Of a stretch of 64,000 nt of DNA, positions 51,304-60,671 are shown piece after piece (position 1 is the stretch's first letter; every line of letters starts with the position of its first letter). Location: contig CATZMZ010000001.1 of NCBI GenBank assembly GCA_958421945.1, positions 62,001 to 126,000 of the forward strand, written 5' to 3'. The translations under genes and the position numbers were made by a program. The DNA comes from an uncultured Eubacteriales bacterium (lineage in GTDB: Bacteria > Bacillota > Clostridia > Christensenellales > Borkfalkiaceae). A model generated the notes under the pieces. The model made no database searches. It saw only the letters and a program-made list of their open reading frames with translations, and was not told the DNA's origin.

Positions 51304-52818
51304 ATGGCAGAATCAAAAAAAGAAAAAATAATCGAGCTGAAAGGCGTTTCCCGTCAATTCGAGGACGGCGTCGTGGCGGTCAGCAACGTCGATTTATACG
51401 TCAGACGCGGAGAATTCGTTACCTTTCTCGGTCCGTCGGGTTGCGGAAAAACGACTACGCTGCGTATGATTGCAGGATTCGACAAGCCGACCTCGGGCGA
51501 GATTCTACTTAACGGCAAGGATATAACCGCTCTGCCGCCGAACAAGCGTCCCATTAACACCGTGTTCCAGAGATACGCGCTTTTTCCGCACTTAAACGTT
51601 GCCGAAAATATCGCGTTCGGGCTTAAACTGAAAAAGTACAAAACCGTTTGCGAGGACGAAAAGGGCAAACGTGTGGAAAAAACCCAAAAGCTTTCCAAAA
51701 GCGTTATTGCGGAGAAGGTCGGCAGGGTGTTAAAAATGGTTGACCTCGAGGGGTTTGAAAAACGCAGCGTAACCACTCTTTCGGGCGGGCAGCAACAAAG
51801 GGTTGCTATCGCGCGCGCGCTCGTCAACGAACCCGAAATTTTATTGCTCGACGAACCGCTTGGCGCACTCGACCTTAAAATGCGCAAGGACATGCAGTTA
51901 GAACTTAAAGAAATGCACAGAAAACTCGGGCTTACGTTTATTTACGTTACGCACGACCAGGAAGAAGCCTTAACTATGAGCGATACTATCGTCGTTATGA
52001 AAGACGGCGTAATTCAGCAAATCGGCACGCCTACGGATATTTATAACGAGCCGAAAAACTCGTTCGTTGCGGACTTTATCGGCGAAAGCAATATTTTCAG
52101 CGGCACGATGGTAGGCGACAGAAAGGTGCGCTTTATTAACCGCGTGTTCGATTGCGTTGACGATTTCGCCCTTAACGAAAAAGTTGACGTCGTCGTTCGC
52201 CCGGAGGACGTGTTTCTTATGGACGAGGGTAAAGGGCAGGTGAACGGCAAAATCATTTCTTCTATATTTAAAGGTATTCATTACGAAATGGTTATGCTCG
52301 TCGGCAAGACGGAGGTCGTTATTCAGGACACCATCGAACGCAAAGTCGGCGAGAAAGTCAGCGTGTTTATCAAACCCGACGATATTCACATTATGGCGAA
52401 GGAATTTTCTTCCAACAAATACGAGGGATATATCACCAAAAACAATACTGTTTGCTTCGGCGACGGGGAATTCGAGTGCGACGTTACCAAGCTGTACGGC
52501 GGTTCTATTCTCGACGACGAGGGTTACCTTATCACTAAGGACGGGGATAAAATCGACCTCACCGACGTCGACGTGAACGTTGAGGTCGGACTTAAAGATA
52601 TCGAGATTTCCGACGACGAAAACGCCGGCGGCGCTGTCGGTAACATTATTTCCATTATCTATAAGGGCGACCATTATCAGCTTATCGTACGCACCGACGC
52701 TAACGAAGAAGATTACGTTTTCGACACCGAGGACACCTGGAACGTGAACGACAGGGTAAGCGTTATTATACCCAAAGATAAAATTAAACTTTCGCTTAAA
52801 ACGGAGGTTAAAAGATGA
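51304..52818 (+). CDS. potA: spermidine/putrescine ABC transporter ATP-binding protein PotA with two TOBE domains
   Basis: 504 residues from ATG 51304; earlier in-frame starts lack a ribosome site. Walker A GPSGCGKTT, Q-loop VFQRYALFPHL, signature LSGGQQQR, Walker B ILLLDEPLGALD, switch THDQEEA. PotA is usually about 360-380 residues. The extra length comes from a Lys-rich insertion near 115-140 and a second C-terminal TOBE-like domain: GKIISSIFKGIHYEMVM (about 315) and GNIISIIYKGDHYQLIV (about 440) are clear duplicates. Energises polyamine uptake. Its end overlaps the potB start. Confidence 0.95.
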   Translation: MAESKKEKIIELKGVSRQFEDGVVAVSNVDLYVRRGEFVTFLGPSGCGKTTTLRMIAGFDKPTSGEILLNGKDITALPPNKRPINTVFQRYALFPHLNVAENIAFGLKLKKYKTVCEDEKGKRVEKTQKLSKSVIAEKVGRVLKMVDLEGFEKRSVTTLSGGQQQRVAIARALVNEPEILLLDEPLGALDLKMRKDMQLELKEMHRKLGLTFIYVTHDQEEALTMSDTIVVMKDGVIQQIGTPTDIYNEPKNSFVADFIGESNIFSGTMVGDRKVRFINRVFDCVDDFALNEKVDVVVRPEDVFLMDEGKGQVNGKIISSIFKGIHYEMVMLVGKTEVVIQDTIERKVGEKVSVFIKPDDIHIMAKEFSSNKYEGYITKNNTVCFGDGEFECDVTKLYGGSILDDEGYLITKDGDKIDLTDVDVNVEVGLKDIEISDDENAGGAVGNIISIIYKGDHYQLIVRTDANEEDYVFDTEDTWNVNDRVSVIIPKDKIKLSLKTEVKR

Positions 52819-53768
52819 AGAAAAAAACCTCCGCGGAGCGCGCGGATAATTTAGACGTTGCGGCAAACGCAAAAAGTGCGGAAAAATCAGCCGTCGAGGC
52901 AACCGCGGGGCGCAAGGAAACGATAAGCAACACGACTGCAGCCCCCATCGCCGCCGCAAAAAAGGAGCGCAAGCCGCTTTTCGTGTTTTCACGCGGACAG
53001 CTGTGCATACCTTACGGCGTGTTTTTGCTGTTATTCGTTATATTTCCGCTGCTTCTTATCGTGTATTACGCGTTCACGTCCAAAACGGGAAAGTTTTCGC
53101 TCGAGAATTTTGCGTGGTTTTTCAGCAACGCCGCTTCGATAAAGAATTTATTTTCAAGCATACTGTTAGGACTTATAACGACGGTCGTATGTTTGCTTTT
53201 GGCGTATCCCGCGGCTTACGCGCTTTCAAGAATAAAATCGCACAAGCGCACCATTTTGCTGCTGTTATTTATAATGCCTATGTGGATAAACTTCGTTTTA
53301 AGGGCTATGGCGTTAAAGGAATTACTGTCGCTTATCGGTTTATTGGGCAAATATAACTACTTGAATACCGTTTTGGGTATGGTGTACGATTATATGCCGT
53401 TTATGATTTTGCCGCTTTATACCTCGCTTATAAAGATGGATAAAAGTCTTGAAGAAGCGGCTTCCGACCTCGGCGCGAACGGGTGGGGCGTTTTCTCTAA
53501 GGTTACGCTTCCGCTGTCCGTTCCGGGGATAGTCAGCGGCGTTACGATGGTTTTTCTCCCGTCGATGAGCTGTTACGTTATAAGCGACACTTTCGGCAAC
53601 GGCAAGGTAACCATTATCGGCAAGCTTATCGAATTGTGGTTCGGTTCGGGCGATAACTGGCATTACGGCTCGGTCGTTGCGCTGGTGCTTTTGGTAATTA
53701 TGTTTGTGGTTACGCTTGCTATGGGCGGGTTTTCTAAAACCGAGGACGCAAGGGGGAGCAATTTATGA
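52815..53768 (+). CDS. potB: spermidine/putrescine ABC transporter permease PotB
   Basis: 317 residues, six membrane segments. EAA loop SLEEAASDLGANGWGVFSKVTLPLS. The N-terminus carries an unusual cytoplasmic extension of about 60 residues, rich in Ala, Lys, Glu and Thr, before the first helix (IPYGVFLLLFVIFPLLLIVYY). Overlaps potA by 4 bases (ATGA) and potC by 4. Forms the channel with PotC. Confidence 0.95.
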   Translation: MKKKTSAERADNLDVAANAKSAEKSAVEATAGRKETISNTTAAPIAAAKKERKPLFVFSRGQLCIPYGVFLLLFVIFPLLLIVYYAFTSKTGKFSLENFAWFFSNAASIKNLFSSILLGLITTVVCLLLAYPAAYALSRIKSHKRTILLLLFIMPMWINFVLRAMALKELLSLIGLLGKYNYLNTVLGMVYDYMPFMILPLYTSLIKMDKSLEEAASDLGANGWGVFSKVTLPLSVPGIVSGVTMVFLPSMSCYVISDTFGNGKVTIIGKLIELWFGSGDNWHYGSVVALVLLVIMFVVTLAMGGFSKTEDARGSNL

Positions 53769-54568
53769 AAAAATCGGGTAAAATTTTATCGTTCTTTTAC
53801 ATAACGCTCATTTTGCTGTTCGTTTACGCGCCCATTCTGTTGCTGTTTATTTACAGCTTTACTTCGTCCAAAACTATCGGCGTGTGGGGCGGCTTTACCT
53901 TTGAAAATTACGAAAAGCTGTTCACGATAGATAAGCTAAGAGGGATATTCGTCGATACATTCGTGCTTGCGCTGCTTGCGGCGGCGTTATCGACGGTTCT
54001 CGGAACGCTCGGCGCGCTCGGCATTTTCTATAATAAAAAATGGCTCGGGAAATTCGTTAAAGCGTCCTCGCAGATTCCCGTTATCAACGCGGAAATAGTA
54101 ACGGCGATTTCGCTCGCGCTGGTTTTTTCTATCGTCGCGATGGGGAAAAGCTACGCCGCGCTGTTAATAGGACATATCGTGCTTTGCACGCCTTTCGTGG
54201 TGCTGTCCGTGCTGCCTCGCTTAAAGCAAATGGACGGCAGTCTTTACGAGGCGGCGTTAGACCTCGGCGCAACTCCCGTGCAGGCGTTGTTCAAGGTGGT
54301 TTTGCCCGAAATTCTGCCCGCCGTGGTCTCGGGATTTATGCTTGCGATAACGTTGTCGCTCGACGATTATATGATTACCGCATACACGAAGCCCGCGTCG
54401 TTCGAGTCGATAAGCACTTACGTTTTCGGCGCGATTAAAAAGCCCAAAAACGCGTATCTTGCGGAGCTGCGCGCGCTGTCGTCGGTGCTGTTCGCGATTA
54501 TGCTTATCGTCGTTTTGATTATGAATTTCAGAAAGAAAAAAGAAAATCAGGAAATGATAAAAAAATAA
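53765..54568 (+). CDS. potC: spermidine/putrescine ABC transporter permease PotC
   Basis: 267 residues, six membrane segments, EAA loop SLYEAALDLGATPVQALFKVVLPEILPAV. FYITLILLFVYAPILLLFIYSF at the N-terminus and LAITLSLDDYMITAY are typical of PotC. ATGA overlap with potB shows translational coupling. Confidence 0.95.
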   Translation: MKKSGKILSFFYITLILLFVYAPILLLFIYSFTSSKTIGVWGGFTFENYEKLFTIDKLRGIFVDTFVLALLAAALSTVLGTLGALGIFYNKKWLGKFVKASSQIPVINAEIVTAISLALVFSIVAMGKSYAALLIGHIVLCTPFVVLSVLPRLKQMDGSLYEAALDLGATPVQALFKVVLPEILPAVVSGFMLAITLSLDDYMITAYTKPASFESISTYVFGAIKKPKNAYLAELRALSSVLFAIMLIVVLIMNFRKKKENQEMIKK

Positions 54569-54584
54569 AAGGAGTACGGAAAAA

Positions 54585-55844
54585 ATGAAAAAACTTAAAT
54601 TTTTCGTCAGCCTCGCGCTGGCGGCAACGATGCTTTTGTCTGTCTTTACCGCATTCGGTTGCGGCAGCAAAAACGTTCTTCGCGTATATAATTGTTACGA
54701 TTATATCGACGAAAGCTTGCTCGGTGAATTCGAAAAGTATTACAAGGAAAAAACGGGCGAGGCGATTAAGGTGGAATACGTTAAATTCGACACCCCCGAA
54801 AACGCTTATAATAACGTTAAAATGAATGCCGGCTATTACGATTTGGTTTGCCCGTCCGATTATATGATTGAAAAAATGGCGAAGGAAAACCTGCTTGAAG
54901 AAATCGTTATGCCCGAAAACGGCAATTATAACACCTACGTTTCGCCGTATATCAAAAAAACCTTTTCGGATATAAGTTGGGAAGGGGGCAAAAGCCTTGC
55001 AAATTACGCCGCGGGGTATATGTGGGGTACGCTCGGCTTGGTTTATAACACCGCAAAAATCTCCTCGGAAGATATGAAATCATGGTCCGCGCTCTGGAAC
55101 GAGAATTTCAAAAAGCAGTTTACCATTAAAGACAGCGTAAGGGATTCCTATTTCGTGGGGCTTGCAAAACACTACGCAAGCGAACTCGAAGCGGCAAAAA
55201 CGCTTACCGACGCGGACGCGTACAGGGCAAGGCTTAAAGAGTTGTTCAACGACACTTCGGAGAATACCGTGAAAGCGGTTAAAGACGAGTTGTTGACGCT
55301 TAAAAAGTTAGCGTCAAAGCTCGAAGTCGACGACGGTAAAGAGGACATTATAAAAGGCGACAGCAATATATATTTTGCTTGGAGCGGCGACGCGGTTTAC
55401 GCGATGGACGAGGCTAAAAATGCCAATGTTTCGCTTGAATATTCCGTGCCGGAAGAAGGCTCTAACGTTTGGTTTGACGGCTGGTGCGTGCCCAAAGGTT
55501 CTAAACAAAAAGCCGCCGCGATTGAATTTATAGAATTTCTTTCTATCCCCGAAAACGCGATAAAAAATATGGATATTATCGGTTACGTAAGCGTTATCGC
55601 GGGCGAAGAGGTGTTCAAGTACGTTAAGGAAAATTACGCGGAAGAAAGCGGCGAGCTTACCGTCGACCTCGGTTATTTCTTCGGCGACGGCGAATATACG
55701 GTTAAATATTCGGGCAAGTACGGCAAATTCGCCGCGCAGTACCCTGCCGAAGAGGTTATAAATCGTTGCGTGGTTATGAATTATTTTTCCGACGCCGCCA
55801 ACGAACGCATCAACAATATGTGGGCTGACGTTGCGGTTGGCTGA
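54585..55844 (+). CDS. potD: spermidine/putrescine-binding lipoprotein PotD
   Basis: 419 residues. Lipobox AFGC, Cys26. Mature fold as in PotD/PotF: LRVYNCYDYIDESLLGEFEKYY, DLVCPSDYMIEKM, YMWGTLGLVYN, WFDGWCVPKGSKQKAAAIEFIEFL. Longer than E. coli PotD (348) because of an insertion around 205-260 (helical, Lys/Leu/Thr-rich). Captures polyamine outside the cell for PotBC. AAAGGAG upstream; 16 bases after potC. Confidence 0.95.
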   Translation: MKKLKFFVSLALAATMLLSVFTAFGCGSKNVLRVYNCYDYIDESLLGEFEKYYKEKTGEAIKVEYVKFDTPENAYNNVKMNAGYYDLVCPSDYMIEKMAKENLLEEIVMPENGNYNTYVSPYIKKTFSDISWEGGKSLANYAAGYMWGTLGLVYNTAKISSEDMKSWSALWNENFKKQFTIKDSVRDSYFVGLAKHYASELEAAKTLTDADAYRARLKELFNDTSENTVKAVKDELLTLKKLASKLEVDDGKEDIIKGDSNIYFAWSGDAVYAMDEAKNANVSLEYSVPEEGSNVWFDGWCVPKGSKQKAAAIEFIEFLSIPENAIKNMDIIGYVSVIAGEEVFKYVKENYAEESGELTVDLGYFFGDGEYTVKYSGKYGKFAAQYPAEEVINRCVVMNYFSDAANERINNMWADVAVG

Positions 55845-55929
55845 CAGACTGAACGTTCCGAAAGGTAGCGACCGGAATGAAACGATAAAACTATTTTATT
55901 AAGTTACGGCTGAATATTTATTATTAAGC

Positions 55930-55962
55930 AAGCAAGGCTCGGCAATTTGCCGAGCCTTGCTT
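55930..55962. terminator. long perfect hairpin between convergent operons
   Basis: A 16-bp arm from 55930 to 55945 (AAGCAAGGCTCGGCAA) faces its exact complement from 55947 to 55962. It would serve both the pot operon and the minus-strand exporter operon, although long T-runs are absent. Confidence 0.75.
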
Positions 55963-56022
55963 GCGCGTAAAACGCATTTTTAATTTTCAACTTTAAAACG
56001 TTTAATCTTAAATATTGTTTAA

Positions 56023-56910
56023 TCAGTAATCCCATTCGGGGATATATTTTTCGCTTGCCGAAGAAAACTTTTGCTCGAACATTTTTTCAATGCCCAAGGA
56101 CAGCGCGTAATCTATTACCCTGTCGTATTCTCTTTTGGTAATTTTTCGTTGCAGCTCGGGAAAGGCGTCAATATTTCCGAAAGGCGTGTACTGACTCATC
56201 ACGTTGATATATGCCCTGTCTTTAACGCCGGAGGACGCAAACCAGCTTAAAAGCTTTTCGCTGTCCGAAACGTTTTGCGGAAGAACGAGATGCCGTACCA
56301 GCGTTCCGCTTTGCATCACGCCGTTTTCGTCTATGATAAGCGGCTTGCGGCTCATAAATTCTATCGCGCGCGACGCGTATGAAAAGTAATCTTTTTTGCC
56401 CGTATACCTGAAAGATACTTCGGGCGAAAAAAACTTTAAGTCGGGCATGTAAACGTCGATATATTCGTCAAGCTCTTTAAGTACGTCGAGCCGTTCGTAG
56501 CCGTGAGTGTTGTAAACGACGGGAATTTTCGGCTTATAGATATTGAGCGCCTTAACGATTTCGCGCGAGTAGTGGGTTGGAGTAACGAGATTGATGTTCG
56601 TCGCGCCCGCCTCCTCTAACCGCTTAAAAATATCGGCAAGCTCATTTACGGAAATTTCTTTGCCGCGCAACCCGCGTGACAGCGAATAGTTTTGGCAAAA
56701 AACGCATTTAAGCGAGCAACCGCAAAAGAACACCGTTCCGGAGCCGTTTTTGCCGCTTATGCACGGTTCTTCGAATTTATGTAAATAATATTTCGCTATT
56801 TTAATTTTTTCGTCCGCACCGCAAACGCCCGTCGTCGTTTTTCTGTCGACGTTGCAGGCGTTGGGGCAAAGGTTGCAAACGGGCGAAGCGAACGCGTCCG
56901 GATTATTCAA
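56023..56910 (-). CDS. PflX-type radical SAM protein
   Basis: 295 residues from a TTG at 56910, which overlaps the stop of the preceding ABC gene by 8 bases and has GGGGGCG upstream. No ATG is available; TTG at 56916 or 56958 are alternatives. Radical SAM cluster CSLKCVFC (CxxxCxxC), followed by INLVTPTHYS and YNTHGYERLDVL. Further N-terminal cysteines (CNLCPNAC and VCG) could hold another Fe-S cluster. This is the COG1313 group, related to pyruvate-formate-lyase activase but of unproven substrate. Cotranscribed with an exporter, which is unexpected. Confidence 0.85.
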   Translation of the reverse strand: MNNPDAFASPVCNLCPNACNVDRKTTTGVCGADEKIKIAKYYLHKFEEPCISGKNGSGTVFFCGCSLKCVFCQNYSLSRGLRGKEISVNELADIFKRLEEAGATNINLVTPTHYSREIVKALNIYKPKIPVVYNTHGYERLDVLKELDEYIDVYMPDLKFFSPEVSFRYTGKKDYFSYASRAIEFMSRKPLIIDENGVMQSGTLVRHLVLPQNVSDSEKLLSWFASSGVKDRAYINVMSQYTPFGNIDAFPELQRKITKREYDRVIDYALSLGIEKMFEQKFSSASEKYIPEWDY

Positions 56911-58867
56911 GCTCAAACGCCCCCGTGTATAACTGATAATACTTGCCCTTTTCGGCAATCAGCTGCTCGTGCGAGCCGCGTTCGATAATTCTGCCTTGTT
57001 CTAAAACCATAATGACGTCCGAATTCTGAACGGTTGACAGCCTGTGGGCAATGACGAAAACCGTCCTGCCTTCCATAAGTCTGTCCGTACCCTTCTGCAC
57101 GAGCGCTTCCGTGCGCGTGTCGATAGAAGAAGTCGCTTCGTCGAGAATCATAACGGGCGCGTCCTTAACCGCGGCGCGCGCGATGGATAAAAGTTGCCGT
57201 TGCCCCTGCGAAAGGTTAGCTCCGTCAGCGGTCAGCATAGTGTTATAGCCTTCGGGCAAACGCCTGATAAAGTCGTCGGCGTAAGCGAGTTCGGCAGCAC
57301 GGATACATTCCTCGTCAGTGGCGGAAAGTCTGCCGTAACGGATATTTTCCATAACCGTCCCCGTGAAGAGGTTAGTGTCCTGCAAAACGATGCCGAGCGA
57401 ACGCCTTAAATCGGCTTTTTTAATCTTGTTTATGTTAATGCCGTCGTAACGGATTTTACCGTCGGCGATGTCGTAAAAACGGTTAATAAGGTTGGTAACG
57501 GTGGTTTTGCCCGCGCCCGTCGCGCCGACGAACGCGATTTTCTGTCCGGGGTGCGCGTAAAGCGAAACGTCGTGAAGAACAACCTTGTCGGGCGTGTAAC
57601 CGAAGTCCACGTCGAACATCTGAATGTCGCCTTTAAGTTCGGTATAAGTAATCGTCCCGTCCGCTTTGTGAGGGTGCTTCCACGCCCAGTGTCCCGTACG
57701 TTCTTCCGTTTCGGTGATAGCCCCGTCCTCGGAAACGTTGCACCGCACGAGGGTAACGTACCCGTCGTCCGTTTCGGGCTGTTCGTCCATAAGCTCGAAA
57801 ATTCTCGACGCGCCCGCAAGTCCCATAACGATAGAGTTAAGCTGCTGCGAGCATTGCGAGACCTGACCCGTAAACTGTTTGCTTATGGGCAGGAAGGACA
57901 TGATAATGCTTAAAAACGCGATAGGGTCGTAAGGTTGCAAGCCGGTTATCGAGAGGTTTCTCGCGCCGAAAGTAAGCAGCACGCCGCCCGTAAACGCGAC
58001 GAGAACGTAAAGCAGGTTTCCGAGATTGCCCATTATCGGCATAAGCACGTTGGCAAACGAGTTCGCGTTGGTCGCGTCTTTGCAGAGTTGGTCGTTTTTT
58101 TCGTCGAAATCTTTTTTAGACTGCGGTTCGTGGCAAAAAACCTTGATTACTTTTTGCCCCTGCATCATTTCCTGAATAAAGCCTTCTTCCTTTCCCAACG
58201 AAATTTGCTGGCGCATAAAGAATTTCGCGCTGTTGCCGCCGATTTTCTTGGTAACGAAAGTCATAAGCACGATTCCGAGAAATATAACGAAAGACAGCCA
58301 GATGCTGAAATTAAACATTATGACGAGCAGCGTCGTCAAGCTTACCGCGGAAGAAATCAGCTGCGGAATGCTTTGAGAAACGAGCTGACGGAGAGAGTCG
58401 GTGTCGTTCGTGTAAACGCTCATTACGTCGCCCGTTTTGTGTGTATCGAAAAAGCGAATGGGGTAGGACTGCATTTTGTTGAACATGCCCGTCCTTATCT
58501 GGTGCAAAAACCGTTGCGTAAGCGTCGCCATAAGCCGGTTATACGTGAACGAACAAACGGTGCTTGCAACGTAAACGCACGCCATAACTATAAAAATTTT
58601 AAGCAGCTTCGGGTAAACGGCAGCCCACGCGTCGGCGTTGGACGCTCCGCCTTTGATAAGGTTAAGTCCGTCCGATAAACTCATTAAGACCTTGTTGAGA
58701 AACACCGAGGACATAACCCCCGTTATTCCGCTGATAAGAATACACGTTATGATAACGGATAAAAGAGCTTTATTCTGCGCGAAAAGAAGTTTAATCAGTC
58801 TTTTCATCGTGCCTTTTTTCGCGCGCGAGGGCGCGCCGCTCATAGCTTTCGGCATGTGCTTAGGCAT
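56903..58867 (-). CDS. heterodimeric ABC exporter subunit, canonical nucleotide site
   Basis: 654 residues; six membrane helices (about 25-330) fused to an ATPase. Walker A GATGAGKTT, Walker B VMILDEATSSID with the catalytic Glu. The signature is LSQGQRQ rather than LSGGQ. A roughly 60-residue insertion (about 365-425, with HWAWKHPHKADG) separates the two domains. Pairs with the product of the next upstream gene to make an exporter of the LmrCD/BmrCD/TM287-288 kind. GGAGG just before the ATG, 1 base after its partner's stop. Likely exports drugs or lipophilic molecules; substrate unknown. Confidence 0.93.
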   Translation of the reverse strand: MPKHMPKAMSGAPSRAKKGTMKRLIKLLFAQNKALLSVIITCILISGITGVMSSVFLNKVLMSLSDGLNLIKGGASNADAWAAVYPKLLKIFIVMACVYVASTVCSFTYNRLMATLTQRFLHQIRTGMFNKMQSYPIRFFDTHKTGDVMSVYTNDTDSLRQLVSQSIPQLISSAVSLTTLLVIMFNFSIWLSFVIFLGIVLMTFVTKKIGGNSAKFFMRQQISLGKEEGFIQEMMQGQKVIKVFCHEPQSKKDFDEKNDQLCKDATNANSFANVLMPIMGNLGNLLYVLVAFTGGVLLTFGARNLSITGLQPYDPIAFLSIIMSFLPISKQFTGQVSQCSQQLNSIVMGLAGASRIFELMDEQPETDDGYVTLVRCNVSEDGAITETEERTGHWAWKHPHKADGTITYTELKGDIQMFDVDFGYTPDKVVLHDVSLYAHPGQKIAFVGATGAGKTTVTNLINRFYDIADGKIRYDGININKIKKADLRRSLGIVLQDTNLFTGTVMENIRYGRLSATDEECIRAAELAYADDFIRRLPEGYNTMLTADGANLSQGQRQLLSIARAAVKDAPVMILDEATSSIDTRTEALVQKGTDRLMEGRTVFVIAHRLSTVQNSDVIMVLEQGRIIERGSHEQLIAEKGKYYQLYTGAFELE

Positions 58868-58868
58868 A

Positions 58869-60671
58869 TTATTTATCCTCCTTGTTCTGCGAACGATAAA
58901 GCTCGGCGTAAACGTCGTTAGACTTTAAAAGCGAGTCGTGCGTTCCCGTCGCGGTAATCCTGCCGTTTTCCATAATAATGATTTTGTCCGCGTCGGAAAC
59001 GGACGCTATTCTTTGCGCGATTATGATTTTCGTGGTTTGCGGAATATAATCCTTTAACGCCTTTCTGATAAGCGCGTCCGTTTTGGTGTCCACCGCGGAC
59101 GTGGAATCGTCTAAAATAAGAATTTTCGGTTTTTTAAGCAGTGCGCGCGCTATGCAAAGGCGTTGTTTTTGTCCGCCCGAAACGTTCACGCCGCCCTGTT
59201 CGATATAGGTGTCGTATTTGTCGGGGAAACCTTGGATGAATTCGTCCGCCTGCGCGAGCTTTGCCGCCGCCTCGACTTCCGCGTCGGAAGCGTTTTCGTC
59301 GCCCCAGCGCAGATTTTCCTTTATCGTACCCGAAAAAAGCACGTTCTTTTGCAAAACCACGGCAACGTTATTGCGAAGCACGTCAAGGTCGTAAGCTTTA
59401 ACGTTCACGCCGCCGACCAAAATTTCGCCGTCCGTAACGTCGTAAAGGCGGGGGATAAGGTTGACGAGCGAAGACTTACCCGAACCCGTCGCGCCGATAA
59501 TTCCTACCGTTTCGCCGCTTTTAATATAAACGTTTATGTTTTCAAGCGCGTTTCTTTCGGCTTTTTCCGAATATTTAAAGCAGACGTTTCTAAATTCCAC
59601 GCTGCCGTCCTTAACTTCCGAAACGGGGGCGGCGGGCGAAGAAATGGTGCTGTTTTCTTTGAGAACCTCTGCGATACGTTCTGCTGAAGCGGTACTCATT
59701 ATGACCATAACCATTATCATAGAAAGCATCATAAGGCTCATGAGAATTTGGAACGAATACGTCATAAAGCTTTGCAGTTCCGTAAGTTTAAGCAGCTGCT
59801 CGTTGGTTTTAACGATAAACGCCGAGCCGATTGCGTAAATAGCGATAAGCCCCGCGTAAATGCAGAAATTCATCAACGGCATATTCCATGCGATAATTTT
59901 TTCCGCTTTGGTAAAATCTTTTCGCACGTTGTCGGACGCTTTATAAAATTTTTCCTTTTCGTAATCCTCTCTGACGTAAGATTTAACCACGCGCATACCG
60001 CGGACGTTTTCCTCGACGGACTCGTTCATCGCGTCGTACTTTTTGAAAATTCTGTTAAAGAACGGCACGGCTTTAAGCATAATAATTGTTAAGCCTATCG
60101 CGAGGACGGGCGCGGTGCAAAGGAAGATAAGCGCCATTCGCGAATTGATTGAAAACGCCATTACGACAGAGAAAATCAGCATAAACGGCGCGCGTATAGC
60201 CGTCCTGATAATCATCATATAAGCCATTTCCACGTTGGTAACGTCCGTCGTTAATCTCGTAACCAGCGACGAGGTGGAAAATTTGTCTATGTTAGCGAAA
60301 GAAAAATCCTGTATCTTGTAATACATATCCTTTCTTAAATTTTTTGCAAACCCGCTCGACGCCCTGGCGCAGAACAACCCTGAAAGCGAGCCGAACGCGA
60401 GCGAACTGAGCGCCAGCGCGAGAAGATATCCACCGTACCTTAATATGTCGCTTAAAAGTTCCTTCGCGTCGCCTGCTTCTCCCGCAAGCTTGATTTTTGC
60501 AAGCAGCAACGTCATAACGTAGGGGATAAGAACCTCTAAAACGACTTCTGCCATAACGAAAACCGGCGCGAGAAAAGACGGCTTTCTGTATTCCCTGACC
60601 GATTTTTTAAGAGTGAGCGCGTCGGCGATAAAACCGCTTCGTTTGCCTTTTTTGTCCTTGTTCTTCTTCAT
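58869..60671 (-). CDS. heterodimeric ABC exporter subunit, degenerate nucleotide site
   Basis: 600 residues. Six membrane helices and an ATPase with Walker A GATGSGKSS, signature VSGGQKQR and Walker B ILILDDSTSAVD, where Asp replaces the catalytic Glu. With the LSQGQ signature in its partner this gives one active and one degenerate ATP site, the usual asymmetry of such heterodimers. The ATG overlaps the stop of the TetR gene (ATGA). Inner-membrane protein. Confidence 0.93.
   Translation of the reverse strand: MKKNKDKKGKRSGFIADALTLKKSVREYRKPSFLAPVFVMAEVVLEVLIPYVMTLLLAKIKLAGEAGDAKELLSDILRYGGYLLALALSSLAFGSLSGLFCARASSGFAKNLRKDMYYKIQDFSFANIDKFSTSSLVTRLTTDVTNVEMAYMMIIRTAIRAPFMLIFSVVMAFSINSRMALIFLCTAPVLAIGLTIIMLKAVPFFNRIFKKYDAMNESVEENVRGMRVVKSYVREDYEKEKFYKASDNVRKDFTKAEKIIAWNMPLMNFCIYAGLIAIYAIGSAFIVKTNEQLLKLTELQSFMTYSFQILMSLMMLSMIMVMVIMSTASAERIAEVLKENSTISSPAAPVSEVKDGSVEFRNVCFKYSEKAERNALENINVYIKSGETVGIIGATGSGKSSLVNLIPRLYDVTDGEILVGGVNVKAYDLDVLRNNVAVVLQKNVLFSGTIKENLRWGDENASDAEVEAAAKLAQADEFIQGFPDKYDTYIEQGGVNVSGGQKQRLCIARALLKKPKILILDDSTSAVDTKTDALIRKALKDYIPQTTKIIIAQRIASVSDADKIIIMENGRITATGTHDSLLKSNDVYAELYRSQNKEDK

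Noticed and set aside
57935..58678. 247-codon plus-strand frame
   Set aside because: Shadow of the exporter gene; Arg/His/Val-rich with no start signals.
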